This document shows, piece after piece, positions 26,201 through 35,298 of a stretch of DNA of 64,000 nucleotides. Position 1 is the stretch's first letter, and each line of letters opens with the position of its first letter. This DNA comes from Vampirovibrio sp041737375. Its GTDB lineage: Bacteria; Cyanobacteriota; Vampirovibrionia; Vampirovibrionales; Vampirovibrionaceae. The position numbers were made by a program, and so were the translations under genes. A model generated the notes under the pieces. It was given only the letters and a program-made list of their open reading frames with translations, had not been told where the DNA came from and did not search any database. The stretch lies in contig NZ_JBGSRV010000010.1 of the NCBI RefSeq assembly GCF_041737375.1, forward strand, positions 248,001-312,000, written 5' to 3'.

Positions 26201-27226
26201 CTAATGCGTTGCTTCAGGGCCTTTGTTCTTCTGCATTTTTTCGGCAGCCCAGTTAAAGGGCAGCAAAGAATCATCCAGCAAGCCCAGTACAAACATGCCG
26301 AATTGCCGGTAGTCCATTTTTTCGTGACCCGAGGCCTTGTGCGTTAAACCCTGCCAAACTTGGTAGGGTTTTCTGAGTATCACATTTTGAGGGACGCTGG
26401 ACAGTTTGGCGGATTCCACACCGGCCTTATACCCTGCGGATAACCCCTTTTGAATGCCTTCCACCCCCACCAGAGTTAGCAAGAAAGCGGTCAGGTTCTC
26501 CCCGCTTTTTTGATAATAGCGCACCTTCTCCGAATCCGATTGCGGGTGATTCAACGCTTTGACCTCATTAACCACCGATGTCGCCGCTGAAATCCCCATA
26601 ATGGCCGCCCCGGAAGCCGCCCCCACCACGGGTTTAAAATGACCCAACGCCGTGACCCCCGCCATGGCCGTTAAGCTGATGGCCGGGTGATTCTTAATGA
26701 CATGCCCAAAATGCTCCAGTGCTCCCCACATGCCCCGCAGCCGGTAATCCCAAGGCTTGGCCCGGTAACTGAGCTGCCCTTGCCGCCACAGGTCCTGACA
26801 TTCGGTTAACGGGGCTTTTAAAAAAACCTTTTTAAAAGCGTTGCCCGCCAGCTCCTGCTGCAGAATATCCTCTACACCGGTTACTGCTTTGCCTTGGGCG
26901 TGGGCCAGCTGAAGCACGGCCTGTTCAAACTCAAGCTGGCGGCCTTGTTGATACACCGCCGTCAACGCTTTTTTTGCCGCCTGCTCATCCATGCCTCGCT
27001 TCCCCAAAGTGGCCTTATAAAAAGCATCGGCCAAACCCGCCACGGAGGTTTCCCCTGAATCGGCCAACGGAGCGATTGAAACACTTGAAAACCCCTTGGG
27101 ATTGGCCGCAGGAAAAGTAGAGACAGAAGGCAAAGCAGAATACATAGACAGTGGCGCTGTTGCCATCGGTAACAGCGGTCTATTATTGGTGGCAAAACCA
27201 TAATTCAGGGTTGGCGGGAAGGACAT
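26201..27226 (-). CDS. unknown protein with central hydrophobic helices
   Basis: 341 aa. The N-terminal 60 residues are Pro/Ser/Ala-rich. A helical part follows (GLADAFYKATLGKRGMDEQAAKKALTAVYQQ), then a Gly/Ala-rich hydrophobic region (about 180-225, AISLTAMAGVTALGHF and VVGAASGAAIMGIS) that could insert in a membrane, then more helices. The C-terminus is charged. No known motif. It runs divergently from ispG across 253 bp and converges on the radical SAM gene. Confidence 0.65.
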   Translation of the reverse strand: MSFPPTLNYGFATNNRPLLPMATAPLSMYSALPSVSTFPAANPKGFSSVSIAPLADSGETSVAGLADAFYKATLGKRGMDEQAAKKALTAVYQQGRQLEFEQAVLQLAHAQGKAVTGVEDILQQELAGNAFKKVFLKAPLTECQDLWRQGQLSYRAKPWDYRLRGMWGALEHFGHVIKNHPAISLTAMAGVTALGHFKPVVGAASGAAIMGISAATSVVNEVKALNHPQSDSEKVRYYQKSGENLTAFLLTLVGVEGIQKGLSAGYKAGVESAKLSSVPQNVILRKPYQVWQGLTHKASGHEKMDYRQFGMFVLGLLDDSLLPFNWAAEKMQKNKGPEATH

Positions 27227-27479
27227 GGACTGGCAACCTTTTTCGCTTTCACGTTCAAATTTTTTGTTTGCATCAGGCGATGAGCAAATGAACCGACCAA
27301 TATTGATTTAAAAACAGAAAGTATCTATTTTTGTTCTGATTTTATTTTGACCCAATATATGCCGGAAACATTGTGGCATAAACCATTACCCCAGAAAAAA
27401 CCGGATAAGAGGTCATGACTATCAAGCCCGGCCCGACCGGAGTAAAATACGAACAGTCACACAATCAAAGCAGGGCTGG
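27227..27479. promoter_or_regulatory. divergent intergenic region with inverted repeat
   Basis: A/T-rich gap between the unknown leftward gene and ispG. TATGCC (27358-27363) and GGCATA (27375-27380) form a perfect 6-bp inverted repeat, shortly after TTGACC (27347-27352). This could be an operator, but no good -10 is spaced for that -35. Confidence 0.3.
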
Positions 27480-28676
27480 ATGATGGACATTCAAAGACGT
27501 GTATCCCGTAAAATCCGGGTGGGAAATGTGGAAATTGGCGGAGATGCCCCTATTTCGGTGCAATCCATGTTAACCAACGATACCCGAGATATTCAGGAAA
27601 GCGTTTACCAGATTCAGCGGCTGGCGGATGCCGGATGCGAAATTATTCGTCTGGCCGTGCCGGACAAAGAGGCGGCTGAAGCCTTAAAGTCCATTGTCCC
27701 CAAGTCGCCCATCCCGGTGGTGGCCGATATTCACTTTGATTACCGTCTGGCCTTGGCCGCCGCCGATAACGGGGTGCATTGCATCCGCATTAATCCGGGC
27801 AACCAGCCCCGCAAGGAATTTATACGGGCCGTGGTTTCCAAGTGCAAGGAACGAGAAATCCCCATTCGCATCGGGGTGAATAGCGGCTCGGTGGAAAAAC
27901 CCATTAAAGAGGCCTACCCAGATGATTTGGTGACCCAATTGGTGGAAAGCGCCCTGCTGAATGCCCGCATTCTGGAAGAGGAAGACTTTTTTGAGTTTAA
28001 AATTTCGGTTAAAGCCAGCGATCCGCTCAAAATGGTGGAAGCTTACCGAAAACTGGCCACACGGGTCGATTACCCGCTGCATTTGGGCGTGACAGAAGCA
28101 GGCACCCTGAAACGGGGACTGATTAAAACCTCCATGGCCTTTGGCATGCTGCTTTCCGAAGGAATTGGCGATACCATCCGGGTATCTCTCACCGCCGATT
28201 CCATTGAGGAAGTGTTTGCGGGCCATGAAATCCTGCGGGGCATGGGCTTAAGGCAGTCGGGATCGAACCTGATCAGCTGCCCCTCTTGCGGTCGGTGTGA
28301 AGTGGATTTACACGGGCTGGCCAATCAGGTGGAAGCCTTAATGGCTGATATGGACAAGCAAAATCCGGGCAAACCGCTGGATGTAGCCGTAATGGGCTGC
28401 TTTGTGAACGGCCCCGGCGAAGCGGGCCACGCCGATATTGGCATTGCAGGCGGCGTAGGGCAATACTATATTTTTAAAGGCGAAGAAAAAGTAATGCGGG
28501 TACCAGAGCAAGACGCACTGGAACAATTCAAGGCCGAATTGCAAAAAACCTACGCCGAATACAGCCCGGACGCCAAAAAGCACCAGCCCAAAAAAGAAGC
28601 CAATTGGCAAACCGCCAATAAAGACGCCGAAACGCTGGCCGTGGAAGCACATCTTTCTGAGCTGGAGAGCGTTTAG
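27480..28676 (+). CDS. ispG: 4-hydroxy-3-methylbut-2-en-1-yl diphosphate synthase IspG
   Basis: 398 aa, the compact bacterial form without the insertion domain seen in plants. It converts MEcPP to HMBPP at a [4Fe-4S] cluster. Cluster ligands Cys267 and Cys270 (SCPSCGRC), Cys307 (MGCFVNGPGEA) and Glu314 are present, as is the TIM-barrel part VADIHFDYRLAL and CIRINPGN. The C-terminus carries an extra Lys/Ala/Glu-rich tail of about 40 residues. The start is the first of two adjacent ATGs. Confidence 0.96.
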   Translation: MMDIQRRVSRKIRVGNVEIGGDAPISVQSMLTNDTRDIQESVYQIQRLADAGCEIIRLAVPDKEAAEALKSIVPKSPIPVVADIHFDYRLALAAADNGVHCIRINPGNQPRKEFIRAVVSKCKEREIPIRIGVNSGSVEKPIKEAYPDDLVTQLVESALLNARILEEEDFFEFKISVKASDPLKMVEAYRKLATRVDYPLHLGVTEAGTLKRGLIKTSMAFGMLLSEGIGDTIRVSLTADSIEEVFAGHEILRGMGLRQSGSNLISCPSCGRCEVDLHGLANQVEALMADMDKQNPGKPLDVAVMGCFVNGPGEAGHADIGIAGGVGQYYIFKGEEKVMRVPEQDALEQFKAELQKTYAEYSPDAKKHQPKKEANWQTANKDAETLAVEAHLSELESV

Positions 28677-28717
28677 CTTTTAAGAGAACGCTGTAAACGG
28701 GCCGTTAATGGAAAACG

Positions 28718-28746
28718 TTAATAAGCGCCCATTGAGCGCTTATTAA
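28718..28746. terminator. bidirectional terminator between ispG and the BcsB pair
   Basis: TTAATAAGCGC (28718-28728) pairs perfectly with GCGCTTATTAA (28736-28746), loop of 7. It is flanked by A/T-rich tails for converging transcripts. Confidence 0.75.
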
Positions 28747-28763
28747 GTGTGATTCAATGCGTT

Positions 28764-30977
28764 TTACCGGCCAAACAGGAAGCGTATGACCGAAATTACG
28801 CCCAGCAAACTAAAGAAGCCAATGGCAATCCAGCCCCAGCTAGGCATTTGAAAGCCAGTGCGCTGATCCTGAGCGTAAAAGAAACGGGCTTCGCCTTTAC
28901 TGAGCAAAATGGCGCTTTTGGGGCCGGTGTCGTTCACCACTGTTAAATTACCCTGATTGATGGCTTTGAACCAGACATCTTTCTCAAACAACTGGGCATC
29001 CCGCACCAGGGCAGTGTCATTTTCGCCCGTCAGCAATAAAGCCACCCGGTTTTCATTCCAGGGAGACAGCAGTTCTTCCACAATGCCTTGTCCCGGCGTA
29101 TAGCTGAGTTGGGCCATGCGGTTTTTCTGGTCTTCCTGCAAGGTATTCCAGGTGCCTTCAGTTAACAAGGCCGCTTTGTATTTTAACTCATCAAACAACT
29201 TGTTTTGGCTGCGTTGGCCAATAATAACCAGGTTGCGATCTTTTTTAACCTCATCCGGCAGCTTGGAGGCGTGATAGGCCGCCAGCTCAATGCCTTTTCG
29301 AGAAGCGGACTCCCGCCCCATGCGGGTTACAAACTGAAGCATGGCTTCCAGATCCGTGCGCTTAATGGTGTCCGGCATCACAATGGCGGTGCGAGACATA
29401 TCCTGATAGGCGGTAAAGGGATAACCACCATCGTTAATCAGGCCCACATCGGGCAAAGGCGCTTTAATTTCACCGGGAAACTCCACATAGGAGGTGTTAT
29501 GCACGGTACCCCAAATATGAACATCGGTCACAAAGCGGCACAAATCATATTTTTCCGGGTAAACGTGGAAGCGATATTCCAAATCGTTAAAAGTATGGAA
29601 CTCCTCGGTGGGGATTTCAATGGTTAAATCCGCCAGACTTTTGCCGTTTTTATCATCCAGCGGCACACTTTTAATGGCCTTGCCATTCAGCAGCACTTCC
29701 AGCTTGGATTGGGTGGAATCCAGCTGCGAGGCGTAACTGTAAACGGTATGCAACTTCACTTTTTGCTTACCCGGCAAAGAAATATCGGGCATCAGCTTGA
29801 GTTGATAAAAAATGGGCAGCGCGGTGATGCCACGGGCAGTCTGGGTTTTCAGGCCCAGGTTGTCAAAATTGTCACCGGTTTGCAAAATAAAGCCGTCCCA
29901 GGCCCGGAAGGGATAGTCGGCGCCTTTTTGATAGTCCTTCACAATGGCCGAGCGACCCACCAGAATTTTGTTCAAGCTACCCTGAGCCAGAAGGTGGGCG
30001 GCTTTTTTCACCCCGGCAGGGCCGTTGCCACTCACAATTAAAATGGAGCGGGTGCGGTTATAGGGGTTGGGAATGAGTTGTAACACCCCATAGTCATCGG
30101 GCAAGGTGGTGCCGCTTTTGTCGGCAAACTTTCCGCCCGATAAGGGCAAATCCAACCCGCCGCCCAAAGAGGCAATGGCATCGTTTTCCGAGGGTGAACC
30201 CACCAGAATCAGGTTTTCATTGGATTGCAAAGATCCCGCATCCCCAATGGAAGGCTTTAAATCACGCCATTTGGCTTGCTGCCCCAAATGGGCGGCCACT
30301 ACTCCAAAGGCTTCCAGCGCTTCATCGGAAGGAGCACTGGGCAACACATAGGTCATGGTGGTGGGGGTGTAGTTATTCAATTCATCCAGCAGGGGAAACG
30401 GATATTGGGCCAGATCCGGGTGTACCTGATCCCAACTGTAATTGAGGGTCAAAGCGGTATCCGGCAATACTTCCGTCCATAACTCCTCGCTGAAAGGATC
30501 TTCGCACTTATAGGTATAGTGCTGATCCACTTGATACGACAAAATATTGTTGTCTTTCAACAGCTCTGGCGGTACAGGTATGGTCACCGTGGTGGGCATA
30601 ATGTTGTTTTTGCCCAGGGGAATCGATTTTAAGATGCGGTTATTCACCAGCACGTTCAGGCTGGAGCGTTCTGGCAGAAGGTTACTGCCATGCTGAAAGC
30701 TCAAACGAATGTTAGAGGCTGAGGAAACCTTCCAGCCTTTGGGGCGGGTAAAGGGATAATCCCGTTGGGTGCGAACCGTTTTTAACCGGTAGCCTTGGGG
30801 ATCGCCCAGTTCTTTCATGCCAACCCGCAGGGAGTTACCGGCAGCCGGTTTAACCACCACCGGAGCAGGGGTTGGCTGAGCCAAAGCAATGGGGAACAAA
30901 CTGGCCGATGACGAGAGAATCACCCCCAGCAAGGCCAGAAAAGTTGTCCATTGAAGCAGATGGGATTTATGATTCAT
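28764..30977 (-). CDS. BcsB-like cellulose synthase accessory protein (copy 2 of the tandem)
   Basis: 737 aa: signal peptide (about 1-33), a long periplasmic part with two repeats of a carbohydrate-binding-like beta domain (ERSSLNVLVNNRILKSIPL and QSKLEVLLNGKAIKSVPL) alternating with flavodoxin-like domains, and a single C-terminal membrane helix (about 712-733). This is the BcsB plan; BcsB anchors the periplasmic side of the synthase BcsA and guides the glucan. AAGGA nine bases before the ATG fixes the start. It lies 77 bp downstream of a paralogue. No BcsA, BcsC or PilZ protein is in the window, so the synthase partner must be elsewhere or non-cellulosic. Confidence 0.85.
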   Translation of the reverse strand: MNHKSHLLQWTTFLALLGVILSSSASLFPIALAQPTPAPVVVKPAAGNSLRVGMKELGDPQGYRLKTVRTQRDYPFTRPKGWKVSSASNIRLSFQHGSNLLPERSSLNVLVNNRILKSIPLGKNNIMPTTVTIPVPPELLKDNNILSYQVDQHYTYKCEDPFSEELWTEVLPDTALTLNYSWDQVHPDLAQYPFPLLDELNNYTPTTMTYVLPSAPSDEALEAFGVVAAHLGQQAKWRDLKPSIGDAGSLQSNENLILVGSPSENDAIASLGGGLDLPLSGGKFADKSGTTLPDDYGVLQLIPNPYNRTRSILIVSGNGPAGVKKAAHLLAQGSLNKILVGRSAIVKDYQKGADYPFRAWDGFILQTGDNFDNLGLKTQTARGITALPIFYQLKLMPDISLPGKQKVKLHTVYSYASQLDSTQSKLEVLLNGKAIKSVPLDDKNGKSLADLTIEIPTEEFHTFNDLEYRFHVYPEKYDLCRFVTDVHIWGTVHNTSYVEFPGEIKAPLPDVGLINDGGYPFTAYQDMSRTAIVMPDTIKRTDLEAMLQFVTRMGRESASRKGIELAAYHASKLPDEVKKDRNLVIIGQRSQNKLFDELKYKAALLTEGTWNTLQEDQKNRMAQLSYTPGQGIVEELLSPWNENRVALLLTGENDTALVRDAQLFEKDVWFKAINQGNLTVVNDTGPKSAILLSKGEARFFYAQDQRTGFQMPSWGWIAIGFFSLLGVISVIRFLFGR

Positions 30978-31054
30978 TCCTTGTGTTCCTTATCGCTCAA
31001 AGCTTTCAAATCTATTGGGAATCGGGCGAATTGCCCCAAAACATACTGCATAAC

Positions 31055-33253
31055 CTAGCGCCTAAACAGGGCGCGAATCAGGATGGGTACAATCACCAGC
31101 AGGACAAACAGGCACAGCAACACCCCGATAATCAGGCCCCAGGACAAGCTTTTCAGCCAACTCAGGGTGCTTTCCCACCAATTGCCCGGCCCGTTGTTTT
31201 TTGCTTCGGTATGAAAACGGGTTTGGGTCACCGGGTTCAAAGCGGGATTCATCAACGAAGCCTGTTGCAGAAAGCCGCTGTTCAGGGTGTCAAACTGCTT
31301 ATCGGTTTCCAGCAAGTCGCCCAGTTTTAAAAAGCCGGGACCATTACTGGCCGTAAACACACTCATAACCCGATCAGCGCCCAAAGCGTATTGCTCCAGA
31401 TAAGCCCCATGGCCCAGCTCCAGGTTTTGGCTGGACATTTGACCGTCATTAGGCTCGGCCAAAGTCAGCATTTGCATCAGGGCGCTGCCGCCCGTTTGCC
31501 ATACTAATTTGGCCCCATCCGGCAAGGTCATGCTATCGGCAGCAGTGCGAAAAACAGCCCCATTTCTATCGCCAGGAATGGTGATGTTTCCCTTGCTCAA
31601 ACTAAGCCGCAAATCGGTATCCGCCAAAGTGGCCCGGCCCAAACGGGTGGTGAAACCCAGCATGGCGTCCAGCAATTCAGCACTGGGGTTGGCAGGCACC
31701 GCCAGGTGTACGTTCTCTAAATTATCCGTTTTGGAATAAGGGTACATGGTATTGTTCAGCAGCCCCGCATCCGGCAAATAGGAGTTGGGCGAGCCTTCTA
31801 CCCGCAACTGGGAATCATCCATAATTTTGCCCCAGGCGTTGTCCATATAATTGTCCACGCACCAGCCGTATTTATCCGGCATCAGGTGGAACTGGGCCAC
31901 CAACTGGTTACGGGGATGAATCAACTCGTTAGAAATGGGCACACTGGCCCGCACCATTTGCTCACCCGCCGGATTGAGCAGGGGCAGGTTGGCGATGGAA
32001 ACATCGTTCATCCGCAATTCCAGAGAGGAAAATTCGGGGTTGAGCTGGGGACTGTAACTATAATTGAGATCCAGCCACAGTTTGCCACCGCTTTGATGGA
32101 ATTTGCCCACAATAGGCACTTCATAAGTAATGGGCGGGGCGTTGATTTTATGCACTTCCTGAATTTCAAAGCCCAGCTGCTGAAAAGTACGGGTTTGGCC
32201 TTCCACAAAGCGAGGCACCTTGGACGTGCGGGTACCCGGTGTATTCCAGCCAGAAGGCACTTCCTGAGCCATGCCCGTTAGCGTACTCTCTTTGGGGCGC
32301 AAGGTTAGATATTCAGCGGCTTTCATCACCGCTTCATCACTATTGCCTGTGACCACTAACACCGTATGTTCCTTGGAACCGGGGGCCTGAAAGAATAAAA
32401 TCAGTCCTTGATCGCTGGCCAGAGTTTGCCCGGTTTGCCGGTTGATCCACTGGCCACCCTGCAACGCGTAATTACCAAACGCCCCCGCAAACTGGGCCGC
32501 CGAAGGAATGCTATCCCCCTTGCCCACAAACACCAAATGTTCGGTATCCGGGCCGCTGGTATTATCAAAGGTCACCCGGCTTTTCAGTTCATGATCCTGA
32601 GCCTGCTGAGCCAAGTGGACATTCACATAGGCCAGCGCCTGCAATTCCTTTTCCGAGGCTGTTTTGCCGGTAATATAATGCACCTTGGCGGGGCTATAGG
32701 TTAAAGCATCAATAATGGGATAGGGAAACATGCCCAAATCGACTTTGGGAACCACTGGCTGGTAATCAAACACCAGTCGGGTGGCAGGCAAAATCTGGGT
32801 CCATAACGACTTATCCAGCGGATCTTCGCATTGATCGGTGTAGTGCTGCTGCACCCGGAAATTCAGGGTGTTAAAGTCCTTCAGCAAGCCCACCGGCAGC
32901 GGAATGGTCATTTTGGTGCCTTCCGCATTCTCTTTGGTGAGCGGAATATGCTGAATGACCTTATCGTTGACGCTGATTTGCAACCAGGAGCGATGCGGTT
33001 GCAGCTCTATGGAATGCTGAAACTCCAGATAAAGCGCACTCTTCGGGGAAACCTGCCAGGTTGGGGGCTTGGTAAACTTGGCCTCGTACTGGGAACTGAC
33101 CGTGGGCAGCAGAATGACATCAAAAATTTTGAGGCGCTCTAAAGGCACCACTTCCGTGGCCGCCATGGCCAAGGGTACGCTTAAGCCGATGCCTAAACTT
33201 AAAGCCAGCATCCAGCATGCCAAACCGTTTTTGAAAGCCGTATTCCTCACCAT
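31055..33253 (-). CDS. BcsB-like cellulose synthase accessory protein (copy 1 of the tandem)
   Basis: 732 aa from the ATG at 33253; a GTG at 33250 is better spaced from AAGGAG, and the frame is open to 33289. Signal peptide ends near MAATE. Same layout as its neighbour: RSWLQISVNDKVIQHIPL and FSSLELRMNDVSIANLPL mark the two carbohydrate-binding-like domains, both copies share a CEDP motif (QHYTDQCEDPLDKSLW), and one membrane helix closes the protein. Sequence similarity between the two is clear in these blocks but modest overall, so the duplication is not recent. Confidence 0.85.
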   Translation of the reverse strand: MVRNTAFKNGLACWMLALSLGIGLSVPLAMAATEVVPLERLKIFDVILLPTVSSQYEAKFTKPPTWQVSPKSALYLEFQHSIELQPHRSWLQISVNDKVIQHIPLTKENAEGTKMTIPLPVGLLKDFNTLNFRVQQHYTDQCEDPLDKSLWTQILPATRLVFDYQPVVPKVDLGMFPYPIIDALTYSPAKVHYITGKTASEKELQALAYVNVHLAQQAQDHELKSRVTFDNTSGPDTEHLVFVGKGDSIPSAAQFAGAFGNYALQGGQWINRQTGQTLASDQGLILFFQAPGSKEHTVLVVTGNSDEAVMKAAEYLTLRPKESTLTGMAQEVPSGWNTPGTRTSKVPRFVEGQTRTFQQLGFEIQEVHKINAPPITYEVPIVGKFHQSGGKLWLDLNYSYSPQLNPEFSSLELRMNDVSIANLPLLNPAGEQMVRASVPISNELIHPRNQLVAQFHLMPDKYGWCVDNYMDNAWGKIMDDSQLRVEGSPNSYLPDAGLLNNTMYPYSKTDNLENVHLAVPANPSAELLDAMLGFTTRLGRATLADTDLRLSLSKGNITIPGDRNGAVFRTAADSMTLPDGAKLVWQTGGSALMQMLTLAEPNDGQMSSQNLELGHGAYLEQYALGADRVMSVFTASNGPGFLKLGDLLETDKQFDTLNSGFLQQASLMNPALNPVTQTRFHTEAKNNGPGNWWESTLSWLKSLSWGLIIGVLLCLFVLLVIVPILIRALFRR

Positions 33254-33511
33254 CACTCCTTGGTTCGAGAGGTTGTTCCCAATCTTCACGCAAAATGGAT
33301 ATAGTTCTGATTATAATATGCATCCCCATTTAACGGGTGTTTTAATTTTCGTACCAAGCAATTGGCATTTTTTAAAACTCAGCGGCTTTTATGCGGGAGC
33401 ATTCACGGTTTCTAAATTTGCTTTCACAATCAGGAAACATGAAGCCCTCAAAAACGACTGAATGATCACCTGCAACCTCGTGAACACTAGAGACTTAGAG
33501 GAGTTTCCCCC

Positions 33512-33673
33512 ATGCCCATTTCCCTTCAGGAACTGCGTAAAGCCAACGAAAAACAGCGCCAGCAAGAACAAAAACAGCAACAAGGCCGTTCTGCCAACCG
33601 CTTTCCATGGCAAACAGAGCCTGCGGCCAAAAAAGGGGTATTAAAATTCGCCCAATATCTTTACGGCAGCTAA
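33512..33673 (+). CDS. 53-aa Gln-rich small protein
   Basis: ATG at 33512 with AGAGGAG (33498-33503 region) about nine bases upstream. The peptide starts MPISLQELRKANEKQRQQ, runs through a Gln/Lys helical stretch, and ends KKGVLKFAQYLYGS. A charged amphipathic helix is likely in the first 25 residues. It stands alone between the divergent BcsB genes and converging tyrS. Coding is supported by the ribosome site and the clean start; function unknown. Confidence 0.5.
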   Translation: MPISLQELRKANEKQRQQEQKQQQGRSANRFPWQTEPAAKKGVLKFAQYLYGS

Positions 33674-33692
33674 AACGACCGGGGCCAGCGCT

Positions 33693-34949
33693 CTAAGCGA
33701 AGTTCAGCCGCAAAAACTTGCGCTTGCCAACTTGCAGCACCACCGAACTGCCGGGGGGCAGGTTCAGTTGTCCGTCCACGTCCATTATTTTTTCGCCATC
33801 CAGCTTTACGCCGCCACCCTGAATTAAACGGCGGGCCTCGTTACGGCTGGGAGCCAAGGCCTGCTCGGTCAGCAAAGTGGTTAAAACGTAATCAAGGCCA
33901 CCTTGTAAAGCCAGCTCGGGAATGTCCTCGGGGATGTCCCGCTTCTGGAACTTGGTGATAAACGCTTGCTCGGCCTGCTCTGCGGCTTCCGGGCCGTGGT
34001 ACTGGCCAACCATGTATTTGGCCAAATGCATTTTAATATCTCGGGGATTTAACTCCCCTGCTTTAAATAGCTGGGTTTGCTCTTCAAGCTGCTCTTCATT
34101 TAAAAGGCCCAGCAAAAACTCATAACGACCCAGTAACGGATCGGGAATGGACATGAGCTTGCCGTAGAAGTCTTCCGGGGTATCGGTGAGGTTAATGCAA
34201 TGCTCCGGGTAAGATTTCGACATTTTAATCTTGCCATCCGTACCTTCCAGCAAAGGCATCAGCAATACCATCTGTGGATCTTTCTCTCGCCCGTAGGCAA
34301 TTTGGAGTTCCCGGCCCATCAGGTTATTAAAGCGTTGATCGGTGCCGCCCAGCTCAATGTCGGCATCCACCACCACCGAGTCATAGCCCTGCATTAAAGG
34401 GTAAAACAGCTCGTGCAGGGAAATGGGGCGATTTTCTTTTAAGCGATTGGCAAAATCCTCACGGGCGATAATTTGCGCCACGGTGGTTTTGGCAGCCAGT
34501 TTCAAAAAATCTTCCAGCTTCATGCCGCTCAACCACTCGCTGTTGCGAACCACCTGAGCCTTGCGCACATCAATCACTTTGCCCGCCTGATCCAGATAGG
34601 TTTGGGCGTTCACCTTAATTTCCGCTTCCGTCAAGGGGGGGCGGGTTGCGCTTCGGCCCGACGGATCGCCAATCATGGCGGTGGCGTCCCCGATAATTAA
34701 AATGGCCTGATGCCCCAAATCCTGAAAAGCGCGCAGCTTGCGAAGCACCACGGTGTGGCCCAAATGCAAGTCGGGCCGGGTAGGATCCAGACCGAGCTTC
34801 ACCCTTAAGGGCGTGGAGCTTTCCGCCGCCTTTTGCAACTTGCGAGCCAGTTCCATCACCCCGGCAGGCAGCAATTCACCACCCCGACAAAGGTTCTGGG
34901 CCTGTTCTAAAAAAATTTCATTAATCACAATGGGGGAAACAGAGGTCAT
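33693..34949 (-). CDS. tyrS: tyrosyl-tRNA synthetase (TyrZ-like subtype)
   Basis: 418 aa. Class I signature HLGH at 62-65 (PDLHLGHTVVLRKL), KMSKS at 242-246, IELGGTDQRFN for tyrosine selection, and a C-terminal S4 RNA-binding domain (about 350-415). The N-terminal extension of about 45 residues and KIKMSKSYPEHCINL are typical of the TyrZ-like branch rather than E. coli TyrS. Single gene, converging on the 53-aa ORF with only 19 bp between. Confidence 0.95.
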   Translation of the reverse strand: MTSVSPIVINEIFLEQAQNLCRGGELLPAGVMELARKLQKAAESSTPLRVKLGLDPTRPDLHLGHTVVLRKLRAFQDLGHQAILIIGDATAMIGDPSGRSATRPPLTEAEIKVNAQTYLDQAGKVIDVRKAQVVRNSEWLSGMKLEDFLKLAAKTTVAQIIAREDFANRLKENRPISLHELFYPLMQGYDSVVVDADIELGGTDQRFNNLMGRELQIAYGREKDPQMVLLMPLLEGTDGKIKMSKSYPEHCINLTDTPEDFYGKLMSIPDPLLGRYEFLLGLLNEEQLEEQTQLFKAGELNPRDIKMHLAKYMVGQYHGPEAAEQAEQAFITKFQKRDIPEDIPELALQGGLDYVLTTLLTEQALAPSRNEARRLIQGGGVKLDGEKIMDVDGQLNLPPGSSVVLQVGKRKFLRLNFA

Positions 34950-35071
34950 AGGCTTATGCTACCACATACCAAGGCAGGAAAAAGAAGCTGCCAAGGCCAA
35001 AAACAGAACGGGATTTCAGAGAACGCTTGATGCTGAGCTTTTTAAACATAGCAAAAAAGTGCCTCTTGCCG

Positions 35072-35293
35072 CTAGTTTTTCAAATAAGCGCCTTCGCACC
35101 AAAAGGGCTGTCCGGGCTCCTCTTCCGCAATGCGGACAATGGCCCAGCGCAGCAAGCGCCGGGGTGCTTCCAGTTGGCTTAAAATTAAACGTTCCACGGT
35201 TTCCACCGGGGCCTCCGTTTGCAGCATGGCTTGCCAGCCTTCCAGCCGAACCTGAAAGCTTTCCACAGTGGGTAGGGATTGAACCGCGCCCAT
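35072..35293 (-). CDS. 73-aa protein coupled to glmS
   Basis: Starts five bases after the glmS stop; the ribosome site GGTGGA lies inside the glmS end, so translation is probably coupled. Sequence: an N-terminal helix (VESFQVRLEGWQAMLQTE), then ETVERLILSQLEAPRRLLRW and a short strand-rich end (AIVRIAEEEPGQPFWCEGAYL). No membrane segment. I do not recognise the family. The tight link suggests a role near amino-sugar synthesis or merely co-expression. Confidence 0.6.
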   Translation of the reverse strand: MGAVQSLPTVESFQVRLEGWQAMLQTEAPVETVERLILSQLEAPRRLLRWAIVRIAEEEPGQPFWCEGAYLKN

Positions 35294-35298
35294 GCCCG

